Assembly: GCF_001417815.1 (NCBI RefSeq)
Contig: NZ_BCFK01000017.1
Coordinates: forward strand, 1 to 61,854
DNA length: 61,854 bases
Origin: Bifidobacterium aesculapii
GTDB lineage: Bacteria > Actinomycetota > Actinomycetes > Actinomycetales > Bifidobacteriaceae
Direction: 5' to 3'
Shown: positions 52,789 to 61,290 of the stretch, one piece after another
Layout of the letters: the number at the start of each line of letters is the position of its first letter
Numbering within the stretch: the first letter of the stretch is position 1
Notes under the pieces: generated by a model
The model's input: only the letters and a program-made list of their open reading frames with translations
Database searches by the model: none
What the model was told of the DNA's origin: nothing
Position numbers and translations under genes: made by a program

Positions 52789-53376
52789 CGGCGATGCTCC
52801 TTCGTATGTCGGTGATGGGTGGGTATCAGGGTGATGTCGGTGGACGTCGAGGTGGGGTATCGGGGTTCGGGTGATGGGCGGTGGGTGTGCGAATCGGGTC
52901 ACGCTCGCCCTGTGGCAGCTGGTTTCGCGCGGGATGCCGCCGTCTTCGGCCCGAATGATTGTACCCGAACGCCACCGTGGCGCAATCGCCGAGCCCCGGT
53001 TGCCCGAATTTCGTGTAAAACCGTGAGACGGCTCGGTGCTGCTGTGCGATTTGGTTCGGTCCGGTTCGGTCGTTATCCGGTATGGGTGCGGTTTTGTGCG
53101 CTGTGTCTCGGTGTGACGTGGCGCGGTTGCGTGGGGGCGAGAGGCCGTGTGTCTCATATCGTGAGACTATCTGTCTTAAAAGGTGTGAATGGTCGCGATG
53201 TGAGACGCACTGCGGGTGGAATCGTCGATGAAATTGCCGCAAAACCGCGGAATGTGCCCATAGTATAGCGTTATATGCCGCGACTGCCACGTGTCGCACC
53301 AAAAGTCAAGACTGTTGTTATCGGAATTTCTTCTCTATCGTTCATGGGGATTGTGGATTTAGAGAGGAATTTCGGG
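52789..53376. promoter_or_regulatory. Long divergent intergenic region upstream of the iron operon
   Basis: 588 bases without a recognisable gene. GTGAGAC occurs at 53023-53029, 53161-53167 and 53200-53206. Together with GTCTCA (53151-53156), the middle copy forms an inverted repeat with a 5-base spacer. Direct GGTTCGGTCC-type repeats lie near 53055. The GTGAGAC cluster may bind the regulator of the iron operon. No DtxR/IdeR-type box was recognised. Confidence 0.4.
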
Positions 53377-55155
53377 ATGTCTGCGTTTGCGCTGCTCAAA
53401 CGCGTTCCGGTGAGGCTCGTCGCGCTCGCCGGCGCGCTGATGATGATCGTGGCGGTGGCGGTCGCGCCCGTCGTGCCGCAGACCGCGCTCGCGGCCGATT
53501 CGTCGTCGAAGTCGTCCGGACTGTCGTCCGCGACCAGCGACGCCACGAACTACAAGACGTGGGGAGCCGTCGCCGAGGCGATGGCCGAGGAACTGCAGAA
53601 CGGCCAGCACGAATACGAAAGCGGCAACACGTCCGGTGCCACCTCCGACTTCATGTCCGCGTACAACTCGATCTACGTGGCCTCGAACTTCACCGCCGTC
53701 GTCTCCCAGACCATCGGCGCGGACAAGCAGACCGCGCAGCAGCAGGCGTTCCAGGACATCCAGAACCTCTCCTACGTGCCGGGCAACAACGACCAGCTCG
53801 ACCAGAAGATCACCGCGCTCGTCGCCGACCTCGACGCGACCGCCCAGCAGCTCGACGCGAACACCGGCCTCGCCAAGCCGAAGGAATACGCGAAGGCGCT
53901 GCAGGCCGAGCTCGACAAGGAGCGCAAGGAGCTTGACGCCAAAAAGAAGAAGAACCCCGGCAAGGGCAACCGCTCCTGGACCGACGTGGCCAACGAAATG
54001 ACCCCGATTCTCGACAACGCCTACAAGGCGTACGAGAAGGGCGACGGCGCGAAAGGCGCCACACTCGTCAACGAGGCCTACTACCAGTACTACGAGAAGC
54101 TCGGCTTCGAGAAGAACGTGATGAACGCCATCAGCGGCAACCGCGTCTCGCAGGTCGAATACCAGTTCAAGATGTGCCGCAAGTCGATGAACACCGGCGC
54201 CTCCCTGAAAGACACCAAGAAGCTCATCGACGACCTCAAGGCCATGCTGGTCAAGGACGCGGGCATCCTCGACGGCGGCGCGGCCGACCAGGAGGGCGGC
54301 TTCACCAAGTTCATCACCAGCGCCGTCGGCCAGGCGTTCATCATCCTCGTGCGCGAGGGTCTTGAGGCGCTGCTCGTCGTCGCCGCCGTGATCGCCTACC
54401 TCGTCAAGTCCGGCAACAAGCGATTCACCAAGTGGATCTACCTGGGCGTGCTCGTCGGCCTCGCCGGCTCCGGCGTCATCGCCGTGATCTTCGGCCTGCT
54501 GTTCGGCGGCTCCGGCCCGCAGCAGGAGATCATGGAGGGCGTGTGCGCGCTCGTCGCCATGGGCATGCTGCTGTGGACCAGCAACTGGATGCTCAACAAG
54601 AGCTCGGTCGAGGCGTGGAACCGCTACATCCGCAACAAGACCGAAGCGGCCGTGGCCTCCGCGTCCGCGCAGGTCGAATCCGGCAGCAAGGTCGCGCTCG
54701 GCACCGTCGTCTCGCTCGCGATGCTGAGCTTCCTCGCCGTGTTCCGTGAGGGCGCCGAGACCGTCATCTTCTACGAGTCGATCTACTCGATGAGCCAGGA
54801 TTCGAAGGGCATGTGGACCGGCGGCATCGCCGCGGCCGTCGTGCTCGTCATCATCTTCCTCATCATCCGCTTCACCTCCGTGAAGATCCCGATCGGCCCG
54901 TTCTTCCTCGTCACGTCGATCCTGATGGCCGTGCTGGTCGTCATCTTCGCCGGCGGCGGCGTGCACGCGCTCATCGAGGGCGACGCGCTGCCCGCGACAT
55001 ACCTGCAGGGCGTGCCGACGAACGACTGGCTCGGCTTCTACCCGTACGTCGAGTGCATCGTCGCGCAGGTGATCGCCGCCATCGCCGTGATCGCGCTGTT
55101 CGCGGTCGGTTTCGTCAAGCAACGCAGGCTCAAGGCGTCCGCCGCCGCGGCCTGA
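53377..55155 (+). CDS. FTR1-family iron permease with long extracytoplasmic N-terminal domain
   Basis: 592 residues. Signal peptide (ALAGALMMIVAVAVAPV, cleavage near ALA-AD), an extracytoplasmic helical region of about 270 residues, then a seven-helix FTR1 domain from about 310 with the two iron-translocation motifs REGLE (326-330) and REGAE (457-461). It transports iron across the membrane. The start at 53377 follows GAGAGGAA; the frame is open from 53275 but without a ribosome binding site. It heads a seven-gene cluster matching the Campylobacter-type FTR1-P19-DUF2318-permease-permease-ATPase order. From memory, the equivalent B. breve genes were named bfeU, bfeO and sifA-E and are needed when iron is scarce. 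Confidence 0.92.
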   Translation: MSAFALLKRVPVRLVALAGALMMIVAVAVAPVVPQTALAADSSSKSSGLSSATSDATNYKTWGAVAEAMAEELQNGQHEYESGNTSGATSDFMSAYNSIYVASNFTAVVSQTIGADKQTAQQQAFQDIQNLSYVPGNNDQLDQKITALVADLDATAQQLDANTGLAKPKEYAKALQAELDKERKELDAKKKKNPGKGNRSWTDVANEMTPILDNAYKAYEKGDGAKGATLVNEAYYQYYEKLGFEKNVMNAISGNRVSQVEYQFKMCRKSMNTGASLKDTKKLIDDLKAMLVKDAGILDGGAADQEGGFTKFITSAVGQAFIILVREGLEALLVVAAVIAYLVKSGNKRFTKWIYLGVLVGLAGSGVIAVIFGLLFGGSGPQQEIMEGVCALVAMGMLLWTSNWMLNKSSVEAWNRYIRNKTEAAVASASAQVESGSKVALGTVVSLAMLSFLAVFREGAETVIFYESIYSMSQDSKGMWTGGIAAAVVLVIIFLIIRFTSVKIPIGPFFLVTSILMAVLVVIFAGGGVHALIEGDALPATYLQGVPTNDWLGFYPYVECIVAQVIAAIAVIALFAVGFVKQRRLKASAAAA

Positions 55156-55259
55156 CCGTGCGGCCGCCATGCACACAGACTTTCCCGAGTAATCGATAAT
55201 TCAACCAATAATCCGTGAAGTTCCTTCACTTCCGTAATAGAGAAACAAAGGATAGAGAA

Positions 55260-55952
55260 ATGATGAAGAACAAGAAGATCGCCGCCCTGCTCGGCGTGCT
55301 GCTCGCCGGTTCCATGGCGTTCTCGCTGGCCGCCTGCGGCTCCTCCAACAGCTCCGACACGGCCACCAAGTCCGGCTCGGACTCCTCGCAGTCCTCCGAC
55401 TCCAGCTCCTCCGACTCCGCCGCCTCCGATTCCGGCGCCGGCTTCGAAGAGGTCCCGGTCGGCCCATCCGGCACCGCCGAGGAGCAGGATCAGGAGGCCG
55501 GCCCACTGACCGTCGGCGCCGTCTACTTCCAGCCGATCGACATGGAGCCGTCCTCCATGGGCCTGAAGGCCGCGGACGCCTCCTTCCACCTCGAGGCCGA
55601 CATCCACGCCAACGAGAAGGGCACCGAGCTCGGCTACGGCAAGGGCGACTTCATCCCTGACCTGACCGTCAACTACGACATCATCGACAAGTCCACCGGC
55701 AAGTCCGTCGAGGGTGGCACCGCCACCTCCGGCACCTTCATGCAGATGAACGCCTCCGACGGCCCGCACTACGGCGCCAACGTCAAGCTCGACAAGGCCG
55801 GCACCTACCAGCTGAAGCTCTCGATCGAATCCCCGGCCAAGAAGGGCTGGATGCTCCACGTCGATCCGGAGACCGGTGTCAAGGGCCACTTCTGGACCGA
55901 GCCCATCGAAGTCACCTTCGACAACTGGGAGTACACTCCGCGTCAGTGGTAA
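55260..55952 (+). CDS. P19/Tp34-family iron-binding lipoprotein
   Basis: 230 residues. Lipoprotein signal with lipobox FSLAAC (Cys26), a Ser/Asp-rich linker to about 75, then a Tp34/P19 domain (VGAVYFQPIDMEPSSMG, SFHLEADIHANEKG, FMQMNASDGPHYGANV, HFWTEPIEVTFD) with the His and Met residues that bind metal in the family. Anchored outside the membrane, it would bind iron (or copper as structural ion) and pass it to FTR1. ATGs at 55260 and 55263 are both possible after AAAGGA. It lies 104 bases after the permease and is followed by two terminator-like hairpins. Confidence 0.92.
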   Translation: MMKNKKIAALLGVLLAGSMAFSLAACGSSNSSDTATKSGSDSSQSSDSSSSDSAASDSGAGFEEVPVGPSGTAEEQDQEAGPLTVGAVYFQPIDMEPSSMGLKAADASFHLEADIHANEKGTELGYGKGDFIPDLTVNYDIIDKSTGKSVEGGTATSGTFMQMNASDGPHYGANVKLDKAGTYQLKLSIESPAKKGWMLHVDPETGVKGHFWTEPIEVTFDNWEYTPRQW

Positions 55953-55995
55953 TTTCCATAGGAAATTACCACGGCGGAATGGCCGAGCCGTGAAG

Positions 55996-56015
55996 AAAAC
56001 GCCAGAGGCGTTTTT
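55996..56015 (+). terminator. Terminator or attenuator 1 inside the iron cluster
   Basis: AAAACGCC pairs with GGCGTTTT over loop AGA, giving a U-rich 3' side. Confidence 0.7.
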
Positions 56016-56097
56016 AGGCGAGGGCGAACGACAGTGAGCCAGTATGGCAGGCGTTCGCATCAGCGAACGTCCGTATCGGCAAACCCGTGAAGAAAAC

Positions 56098-56120
56098 GCC
56101 CCCTCGCCAGAGGGGGCTTT
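56098..56120 (+). terminator. Terminator or attenuator 2 inside the iron cluster
   Basis: GCCCCCTC pairs with GAGGGGGC over loop GCCA, then TTT. Confidence 0.65.
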
Positions 56121-56178
56121 CGCCGTTAGGACGTTAGGACGTATATCAGCCGCAATCGGCAGACAGGAAAGGGCGCGA

Positions 56179-57456
56179 ATGCTGGAACAATTCGTTGCGG
56201 TGATGCCGGGAACGCTGGCCCCCGCATTGCTGGTCATGTGCCTGAGTGTGACACTCACGGTCGGTGAAGGCAAGGACAAGCCGCTCAGCGCCCACTGGCG
56301 TCTCTACGGCCTGCTGTTCGGCACGGTCGCGGCCATCGTGTTCGCCGCGCTGCGCGCCACCGCCGTCATCAACCAGCGCACCTTCGTCAACCAGCCGGTC
56401 CTCACCGTGGCCGTCATCGTCGACGTGCTCGCCATCGCCGCCGTCATCGCCGGGCATTGGATCACCACGGACTGGCGCCGGCACGCGCCGCTCATGCACG
56501 CGGCGAACGCGGTCGGCGCGCTCGCCATCGCGCTCACCGTCTTCTACGCGCTGCCGGACGTCATCCTGCAGCTGACCATCTGGGTCGAACCGGGCGAAAC
56601 CGCGTTCACCTCCGCGATGCTGCTGCGCGCGCTCGGATTCACGCTCGGCGTGGTCATGTCCGTCATCGTCGCCGCGATCTACCGCACGATGCGCAACACC
56701 GCCGTGCGCCCGGCGTTCACCACGGCCGCCGCGCTCATGATGGCGATACTGTTCGTCCAGCACGCGACCGGCCTGCTGCAGATCATCCAGGCGCATTCGC
56801 TGCTGTTCCCGCACGTCCTGTTCCAGCCGCTCGTCTGGTCCATCAACCACAACACGCAGATGATCATCGCGCAGGGCGTGGTGTTCGTCATTCCCGCCGT
56901 CGCGTCCGTCGTCGCCGGTTTCCGCACGCCCACGACGCCGCGCGCGGGGGAGAACGAGGCCGACGTGCGCCGGCACAAGGCGTTCCGCCGTCGTGCCGTC
57001 GCCGCGGCCGTGTGGAGTCTCGTCGCCGCGATCGGCGTGACCGTCACGCTCACTGTGGGCGTCGCCGCGACCACGCGCACGATCACGCTGTCGCCGCCGG
57101 AAGCGTATTCGCTCAAGGACGGCGTCGCGACGATCCCGTTCAGCCAGGTCGAGGACGGCCACCTGCACCGGTTCGAATACAAGGCGCAGGACGGCACCGA
57201 AATGCGGTTCATCATCATCAAGAAGAACGGCGGCGCGTACGGCATCGGCCTCGACGCGTGCGAGAACTGCGGCGACGCCGGATACTACGAGAAGGACGGC
57301 AAGATCATCTGCAAGAAGTGCGAGGTCGCGATCAATCTCGCGACGATCGGCTTCAAGGGCGGCTGCAACCCGATCCCGTTCCCGTACAAGACCGGCAACG
57401 GCAAGATCACCATCCAAACCGCCGATCTGGACGCGCTGAGCGCCCACTTCCAGTGA
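56179..57456 (+). CDS. DUF2318 membrane protein of the iron uptake system
   Basis: 425 residues. About eight hydrophobic segments occupy the first 320 residues (GTLAPALLVMCLSVTLTVG onward). A C-terminal DUF2318 domain follows with paired cysteines C361-x-x-C364 (ACENCG) and C378-x-x-C381 (ICKKCE) and a later GGC. The cysteine pattern suggests metal or Fe-S binding or electron transfer at the outer membrane face. It is the equivalent of the protein following P19 in Campylobacter. The start at 56179 has AGGAAAG upstream; the frame is open from 56044 but that leader crosses terminator 2. It lies 21 bases from the next gene. Confidence 0.87.
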   Translation: MLEQFVAVMPGTLAPALLVMCLSVTLTVGEGKDKPLSAHWRLYGLLFGTVAAIVFAALRATAVINQRTFVNQPVLTVAVIVDVLAIAAVIAGHWITTDWRRHAPLMHAANAVGALAIALTVFYALPDVILQLTIWVEPGETAFTSAMLLRALGFTLGVVMSVIVAAIYRTMRNTAVRPAFTTAAALMMAILFVQHATGLLQIIQAHSLLFPHVLFQPLVWSINHNTQMIIAQGVVFVIPAVASVVAGFRTPTTPRAGENEADVRRHKAFRRRAVAAAVWSLVAAIGVTVTLTVGVAATTRTITLSPPEAYSLKDGVATIPFSQVEDGHLHRFEYKAQDGTEMRFIIIKKNGGAYGIGLDACENCGDAGYYEKDGKIICKKCEVAINLATIGFKGGCNPIPFPYKTGNGKITIQTADLDALSAHFQ

Positions 57457-57477
57457 GATAGGGCAGGAGGCTCCATC

Positions 57478-58797
57478 ATGTTCTTTCTGCGAATGATCGC
57501 GCGGTCGTTCACGCGTCAGCTACGCCGGCGCCTGCTCATCGCCCTCACCGTGTGCCTGTCGGCCACGGTGAGCGTGGCGATGCTCGGCGTCGTGTTCGAC
57601 GTGGGCGACAAGCTCAACGCCGAACTGTCCACCTACGGCTCGAACATCACCGTGCAGCCGAAGTCGGACGCGGTCGTCTCCGACCTGTACAACACGGAGG
57701 GCTCCGCGGGCTCGGGCGCATCGTCGGGCGCCACGTCCGACCCGACGTCGTTCCTCAAGGAGTCCGACGCGAAGAAGATCAAGACGATCTTCTGGGCGTT
57801 CAACATCACCAACTTCGCGCCGCAGCTCAACGTCCACGCCGACGTGAACGGCGTGAACGCGCCGCTCGTCGGCACGTGGTTCAACAAGAAACTCAAACTG
57901 GAATCCGGCGAGACGACGGTCGTCGGCGTCGAGGGCATGCGCTCGTGGTGGACGCTCGACGGCACGTGGCCGAAGGACGATTCCGACGAGGGCGTGATCG
58001 GCGCGACGCTCGCGCAACGGCTCGGCGTGGGGCGCGGCGACACGGTCACGTTGACGAAGAAGACCGCGTCCGGCGAGACGCACACGCAGAAGATCCGTCT
58101 GACGGGCGTCTACGATTCCGGCGACGACGAGAACGGGTCTCTCTACCTCGCCTCGTCCACCGCGCAGGTGCTCGCCGACCTGCCCGATTCGGTCGACAAG
58201 ATCGAGGTGAAGGCGCTCACCACGCCGGAGAACGATCTGGCGCGCAAGGCCGCGAAGAATCCGGCCGCGCTCAGTCAGGACGAATGGGAGACGTGGTACT
58301 GCACCGCCTACCCGAGTTCGATCGCCTACCAGATCGAAGAGGTGATTCCGGGGGCCGTCGCCAAGCAGGTGCGCCAGGTCGCCGCATTGCAGGGCAACGT
58401 GCTGCAGAAGACGCAGGCGGTGATGATCCTGATGACCGTGCTGAGCCTGATCGCGGCTGCCGTGGCCGTCGCGAACCTGATGGTCGCCTCGATCGGGGAA
58501 CGGTCCAGCGAACTCGCGCTGCTCAAGGCGATTGGCGCGACCGATGGCGCCGTCTCGCGTCTGATGATGGCCGAGACGGCCGCCGTCTCGCTGCTCGGCG
58601 CGATCGTGGGCGCGCTGCTCGGCTCCGGTGTGGCGCAGATCATCGGGCAGGTGGTGTTCGGTTCGGGCATCACGATGCGTCCGATGGTGTTCGTGCTCGT
58701 GTTCGTGCTGCTTGCGCTCACGGTCGCCGTGGCGAGTGCCTCGTCGATTCGTTCGATTCTGAGCCTCAAGCCCGCGGAGGTGCTCCATGGCCGCTGA
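57478..58797 (+). CDS. FtsX/MacB-type permease 1 of the iron cluster
   Basis: 439 residues; start with AGGAGG upstream. One N-terminal helix (about 15-40), an extracytoplasmic MacB-like core (about 45-310), then three helices (about 320-435: AVMILMTVLSLIAAAVAVAN, GERSSELALLKAIGATDGAV) forming the FtsX domain. It pairs with the next permease and with the ATPase at 60485. Family knowledge: such transporters act on envelope substrates by mechanotransmission instead of passing solute, so it may energise iron release from P19 or redox partner cycling. That role is inferred. Confidence 0.9.
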   Translation: MFFLRMIARSFTRQLRRRLLIALTVCLSATVSVAMLGVVFDVGDKLNAELSTYGSNITVQPKSDAVVSDLYNTEGSAGSGASSGATSDPTSFLKESDAKKIKTIFWAFNITNFAPQLNVHADVNGVNAPLVGTWFNKKLKLESGETTVVGVEGMRSWWTLDGTWPKDDSDEGVIGATLAQRLGVGRGDTVTLTKKTASGETHTQKIRLTGVYDSGDDENGSLYLASSTAQVLADLPDSVDKIEVKALTTPENDLARKAAKNPAALSQDEWETWYCTAYPSSIAYQIEEVIPGAVAKQVRQVAALQGNVLQKTQAVMILMTVLSLIAAAVAVANLMVASIGERSSELALLKAIGATDGAVSRLMMAETAAVSLLGAIVGALLGSGVAQIIGQVVFGSGITMRPMVFVLVFVLLALTVAVASASSIRSILSLKPAEVLHGR

Positions 58798-58859
58798 GTT
58801 CGCCGCAACAGGCCTCCGGTCGAAGAGCCTGCCGAGGGAGTTGCCGGGTCTTTTCTCCT

Positions 58860-58907
58860 GGCCCCCTCTGTTGAGTGGGCTGTCGGCGGAACCGACCGGG
58901 GGAGAGT
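58860..58907. repeat. Palindromic repeat, copy 2 of 3
   Basis: GGCCCCCTCTG...CCGGGGGAGAGT, intergenic between the two permease genes. It shares its ends and layout with 792-836 and 59592-59640. Confidence 0.55.
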
Positions 58908-58944
58908 GCGAAACCCGCATCCAAGAGCGTAAAGGAGATCATCG

Positions 58945-60384
58945 ATGACGAATACCGGCATGTTCTTCCGGATGCTGTTCAGCGCCGTGTTCCGCCGCCG
59001 TTCGCGCGCGGCCATGGCCGTCATCGCGTCGACGGTCGGCGCGGCCACATTGTTCTGCCTCGCGATGATCTGCATCGCCGTGCCGCAGCAGATGAACCAG
59101 GAGATGCGCGCGTACGGCGCGAATCTCATCGTCACTCCTACCGGTGACACGACGGGCGCGACGGGCGACGCCGCCGGTGATTCCGGCGCGGCTGGCGCGT
59201 CCGGCTCGTCCGGTGATGCTGACGCCGCGAAGGCCGCCGGCATCGATGCGGCGATGGTCGAGCACACCACCGAGATGGTCGCGGCGAAGGGCGGCGAGAA
59301 GCACGCGACGTACCGGTACGAGAACGTGCGCGTCAACGCAGCGCCGTACGTGATGGCGGGCGTCGACGCGGCGGCCGTACGCAACCTCAACCATCATTGG
59401 GTGGTGGACGGCTCGTGGCCGACCGCCGGCAAGGTGCTCGTCGGCCGCGACGTCGCCGACGCCATCGGACTCAAGGTCGGCGGCTCGATCACCATCGGCT
59501 ACCGCGCCTCCGACAACGCGTCCGGCGCGTCGTCCGCGGATGCGTCGAGTGCGGCTGGCGAGTCCTCCGGCGCGTCGTCCGCGACTTCCTCGGACCCCTC
59601 TGATGAGGGGGCTGCCTCGCACGGCGAGGCGGGGGGAGAGACTTCCGCGCAATCCGCCGAATCCCCCGAATCCGATGCGGCCGCGCAATCGTCGCAATCG
59701 TCGCAGCAGATGCAGGACGGCCGCGTCTCCAGCGACATCATGGACACGACCGGCACGGAGTTCCGCGTCGCAGGCATCGTCGATACGGGCGGCAGCGAGG
59801 ATTCCATCATCTACGCGACCAACGCGGACGTCGACAAGCTCACCGGCGTCAAACGCGGCGTCGACGTCATTGAATACTCGTCCGGCGCAAGCGACCTGAA
59901 CGCGCTCGTCACCAGCATCAACGACATGACGTCGATGCACGTCAAGGCGCAGCAGGTCACCAAGATCACCGCCTCGGACACGCGCATCATCACGATGCTG
60001 CAGACGCTGTTCTGGATCGTCTCGCTCGTGGTGCTCGTGCTCACGCTCGTCGGCGTCGGCACGACGATCAGCTCGATCGTCTCGCAGCGGCGCAACGAGA
60101 TCGGCCTGCGCAAGGCGCTCGGCGCGAGCTCCGCCGCAATCGGCGTGGAGTTCTACGTCGAATCCGCGATATACGGCCTGCTCGGCGGTCTCGTCGGCAC
60201 CGCGATCGGCTACGGGCTCGCCAGCTGGCTGTGCGTGGCCGTGTTCGAGCGTTCGCTCCCGTTCAACTGGGGTCTCGGCGTCGCGTCGGTGCTGCTCGCC
60301 GCGATCGTCGCCGTCGTCGCCTCCATCCCGCCCGTCCACCGCGCCACGCGCATCGACCCCGCCGTCGTGCTACGCGAGGAGTGA
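58945..60384 (+). CDS. FtsX/MacB-type permease 2 of the iron cluster
   Basis: 479 residues; start after AAAGGAG. Same architecture as permease 1: helix about 12-45, an extracytoplasmic domain and a C-terminal three-helix FtsX domain (about 350-475: TLFWIVSLVVLVLTLVGVGT, RRNEIGLRKALGASSAAI). The extracytoplasmic part contains a Ser/Ala/Asp/Glu-rich insert (about 190-255) that permease 1 lacks. Part of that insert is encoded by a palindromic repeat (59592-59640) also found between genes. It is separated by 147 bases from permease 1, which is unusual inside an operon. Confidence 0.9.
   Translation: MTNTGMFFRMLFSAVFRRRSRAAMAVIASTVGAATLFCLAMICIAVPQQMNQEMRAYGANLIVTPTGDTTGATGDAAGDSGAAGASGSSGDADAAKAAGIDAAMVEHTTEMVAAKGGEKHATYRYENVRVNAAPYVMAGVDAAAVRNLNHHWVVDGSWPTAGKVLVGRDVADAIGLKVGGSITIGYRASDNASGASSADASSAAGESSGASSATSSDPSDEGAASHGEAGGETSAQSAESPESDAAAQSSQSSQQMQDGRVSSDIMDTTGTEFRVAGIVDTGGSEDSIIYATNADVDKLTGVKRGVDVIEYSSGASDLNALVTSINDMTSMHVKAQQVTKITASDTRIITMLQTLFWIVSLVVLVLTLVGVGTTISSIVSQRRNEIGLRKALGASSAAIGVEFYVESAIYGLLGGLVGTAIGYGLASWLCVAVFERSLPFNWGLGVASVLLAAIVAVVASIPPVHRATRIDPAVVLREE
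59592..59640. repeat. Palindromic repeat, copy 3 of 3, inside a coding sequence
   Basis: GGACCCCTCTG...GGCGGGGGGAGAGA, with two hairpins: CCCCTC/GAGGGG and GCCTCGC/GCGAGGC. It is read in frame as part of SDPSDEGAASHGEAGGET in the permease. Confidence 0.6.
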
Positions 60385-60484
60385 GCCGGCGCGACCGCCG
60401 CGTGCCGGCGCGACCGCGCGGAACCGCCGAACCCGTCGTAACCCGTAACGTAACCCGCTGTAACCCGTCGTCAAAGGAACACCA

Positions 60485-61282
60485 ATGCTGCTTGAACTCG
60501 ACCACATCTCGAAGATCTACGGCGACCTCCACGCCGTGGACGACCTCACCCTCACCGTGCCGGAAGGCGAATGGCTGGCGATCGTCGGCTCGTCCGGCTC
60601 CGGCAAGACCACGCTGATGAACATGATCGGCTGCATGGATTCGCCGTCGAAGGGCTCCGTGAAGCTCGAAGGCCGCAAGCTGGAGGACCTCAACGCCTCG
60701 CAGCTCGCCGACGTGCGCAAGAACATGATCGGCCTCGTGTTCCAGAAGTTCTACCTCGTGCCGCACCTGACCGCCGTGGAGAACGTGATGGTCGCCCAGT
60801 ACTACCATTCCGTCGTCGACGAGAAGCAGGCCATGGAGGCGCTGGAACGCGTCGGCCTCAAGGACCGCGCGCACCACCTGCCCAGCCAGCTGTCCGGCGG
60901 CGAACAGCAGCGCGTGTGCATCGCCCGCGCGCTCATCAACGAGCCGAAGCTCATCCTCGCCGACGAGCCGACCGGCAACCTCGACGAGAAGAACGAGAAG
61001 ATCGTGCTCGACCTGTTCCGCCAGCTGCACGAGCAGGGCACGACGATCATCGTCGTCACGCACGACGCGCTCGTCGCCAGCTGCGCGCAGCGCGAGATCA
61101 TGCTCAACCACGGCGTGCTCGTCGGCGAGAAGTGGAACGACGAGCAGGCGCGCGCCGCGTACGAGGCGGCTGGCGGCAGGCCCGCATCCACCGGTGCGCA
61201 GGTCGAGGGCGCGCAGACCGGCGAGACCGCCATCGGTTTCGCCGATCCGACCAAGGCAGCCAAGACCGGCGGTGAGGAGTGA
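60485..61282 (+). CDS. ABC transporter ATP-binding protein of the iron cluster
   Basis: 265 residues: Walker [10 protein letters not shown] (about 35-43), Q-loop [10 protein letters not shown], signature [16 protein letters not shown] and Walker [13 protein letters not shown], the LolD/MacB subclass. About 35 C-terminal residues beyond the usual end are low complexity ([16 protein letters not shown]). AAAGGAA precedes the start. It energises the two FtsX-type permeases. Its end lies 8 bases before the start of the FMN-binding protein. Confidence 0.93.
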   Translation: MLLELDHISKIYGDLHAVDDLTLTVPEGEWLAIVGSSGSGKTTLMNMIGCMDSPSKGSVKLEGRKLEDLNASQLADVRKNMIGLVFQKFYLVPHLTAVENVMVAQYYHSVVDEKQAMEALERVGLKDRAHHLPSQLSGGEQQRVCIARALINEPKLILADEPTGNLDEKNEKIVLDLFRQLHEQGTTIIVVTHDALVASCAQREIMLNHGVLVGEKWNDEQARAAYEAAGGRPASTGAQVEGAQTGETAIGFADPTKAAKTGGEE

Positions 61283-61290
61283 CCGATAGG

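Larger units (their letters stand above)
55953..56178. other. Gap between P19 and DUF2318 genes with two hairpins
   Basis: CCGTGAAGAAAACGCC occurs twice, 100 bases apart, each followed by a terminator-like hairpin. A further inverted repeat (GTTCGC, ATCA, GCGAAC) lies between them. No gene was seen. Confidence 0.6.

Noticed and set aside
52789..53376. DtxR/IdeR-type iron box
   Set aside because: No match to the usual TTAGGTTAG-type palindrome was found by eye; only the GTGAGAC cluster stands out.
53275..53376. Upstream start for the FTR1 gene
   Set aside because: The extra 34 residues lack a ribosome binding site and would bury the signal peptide that starts at 53377.
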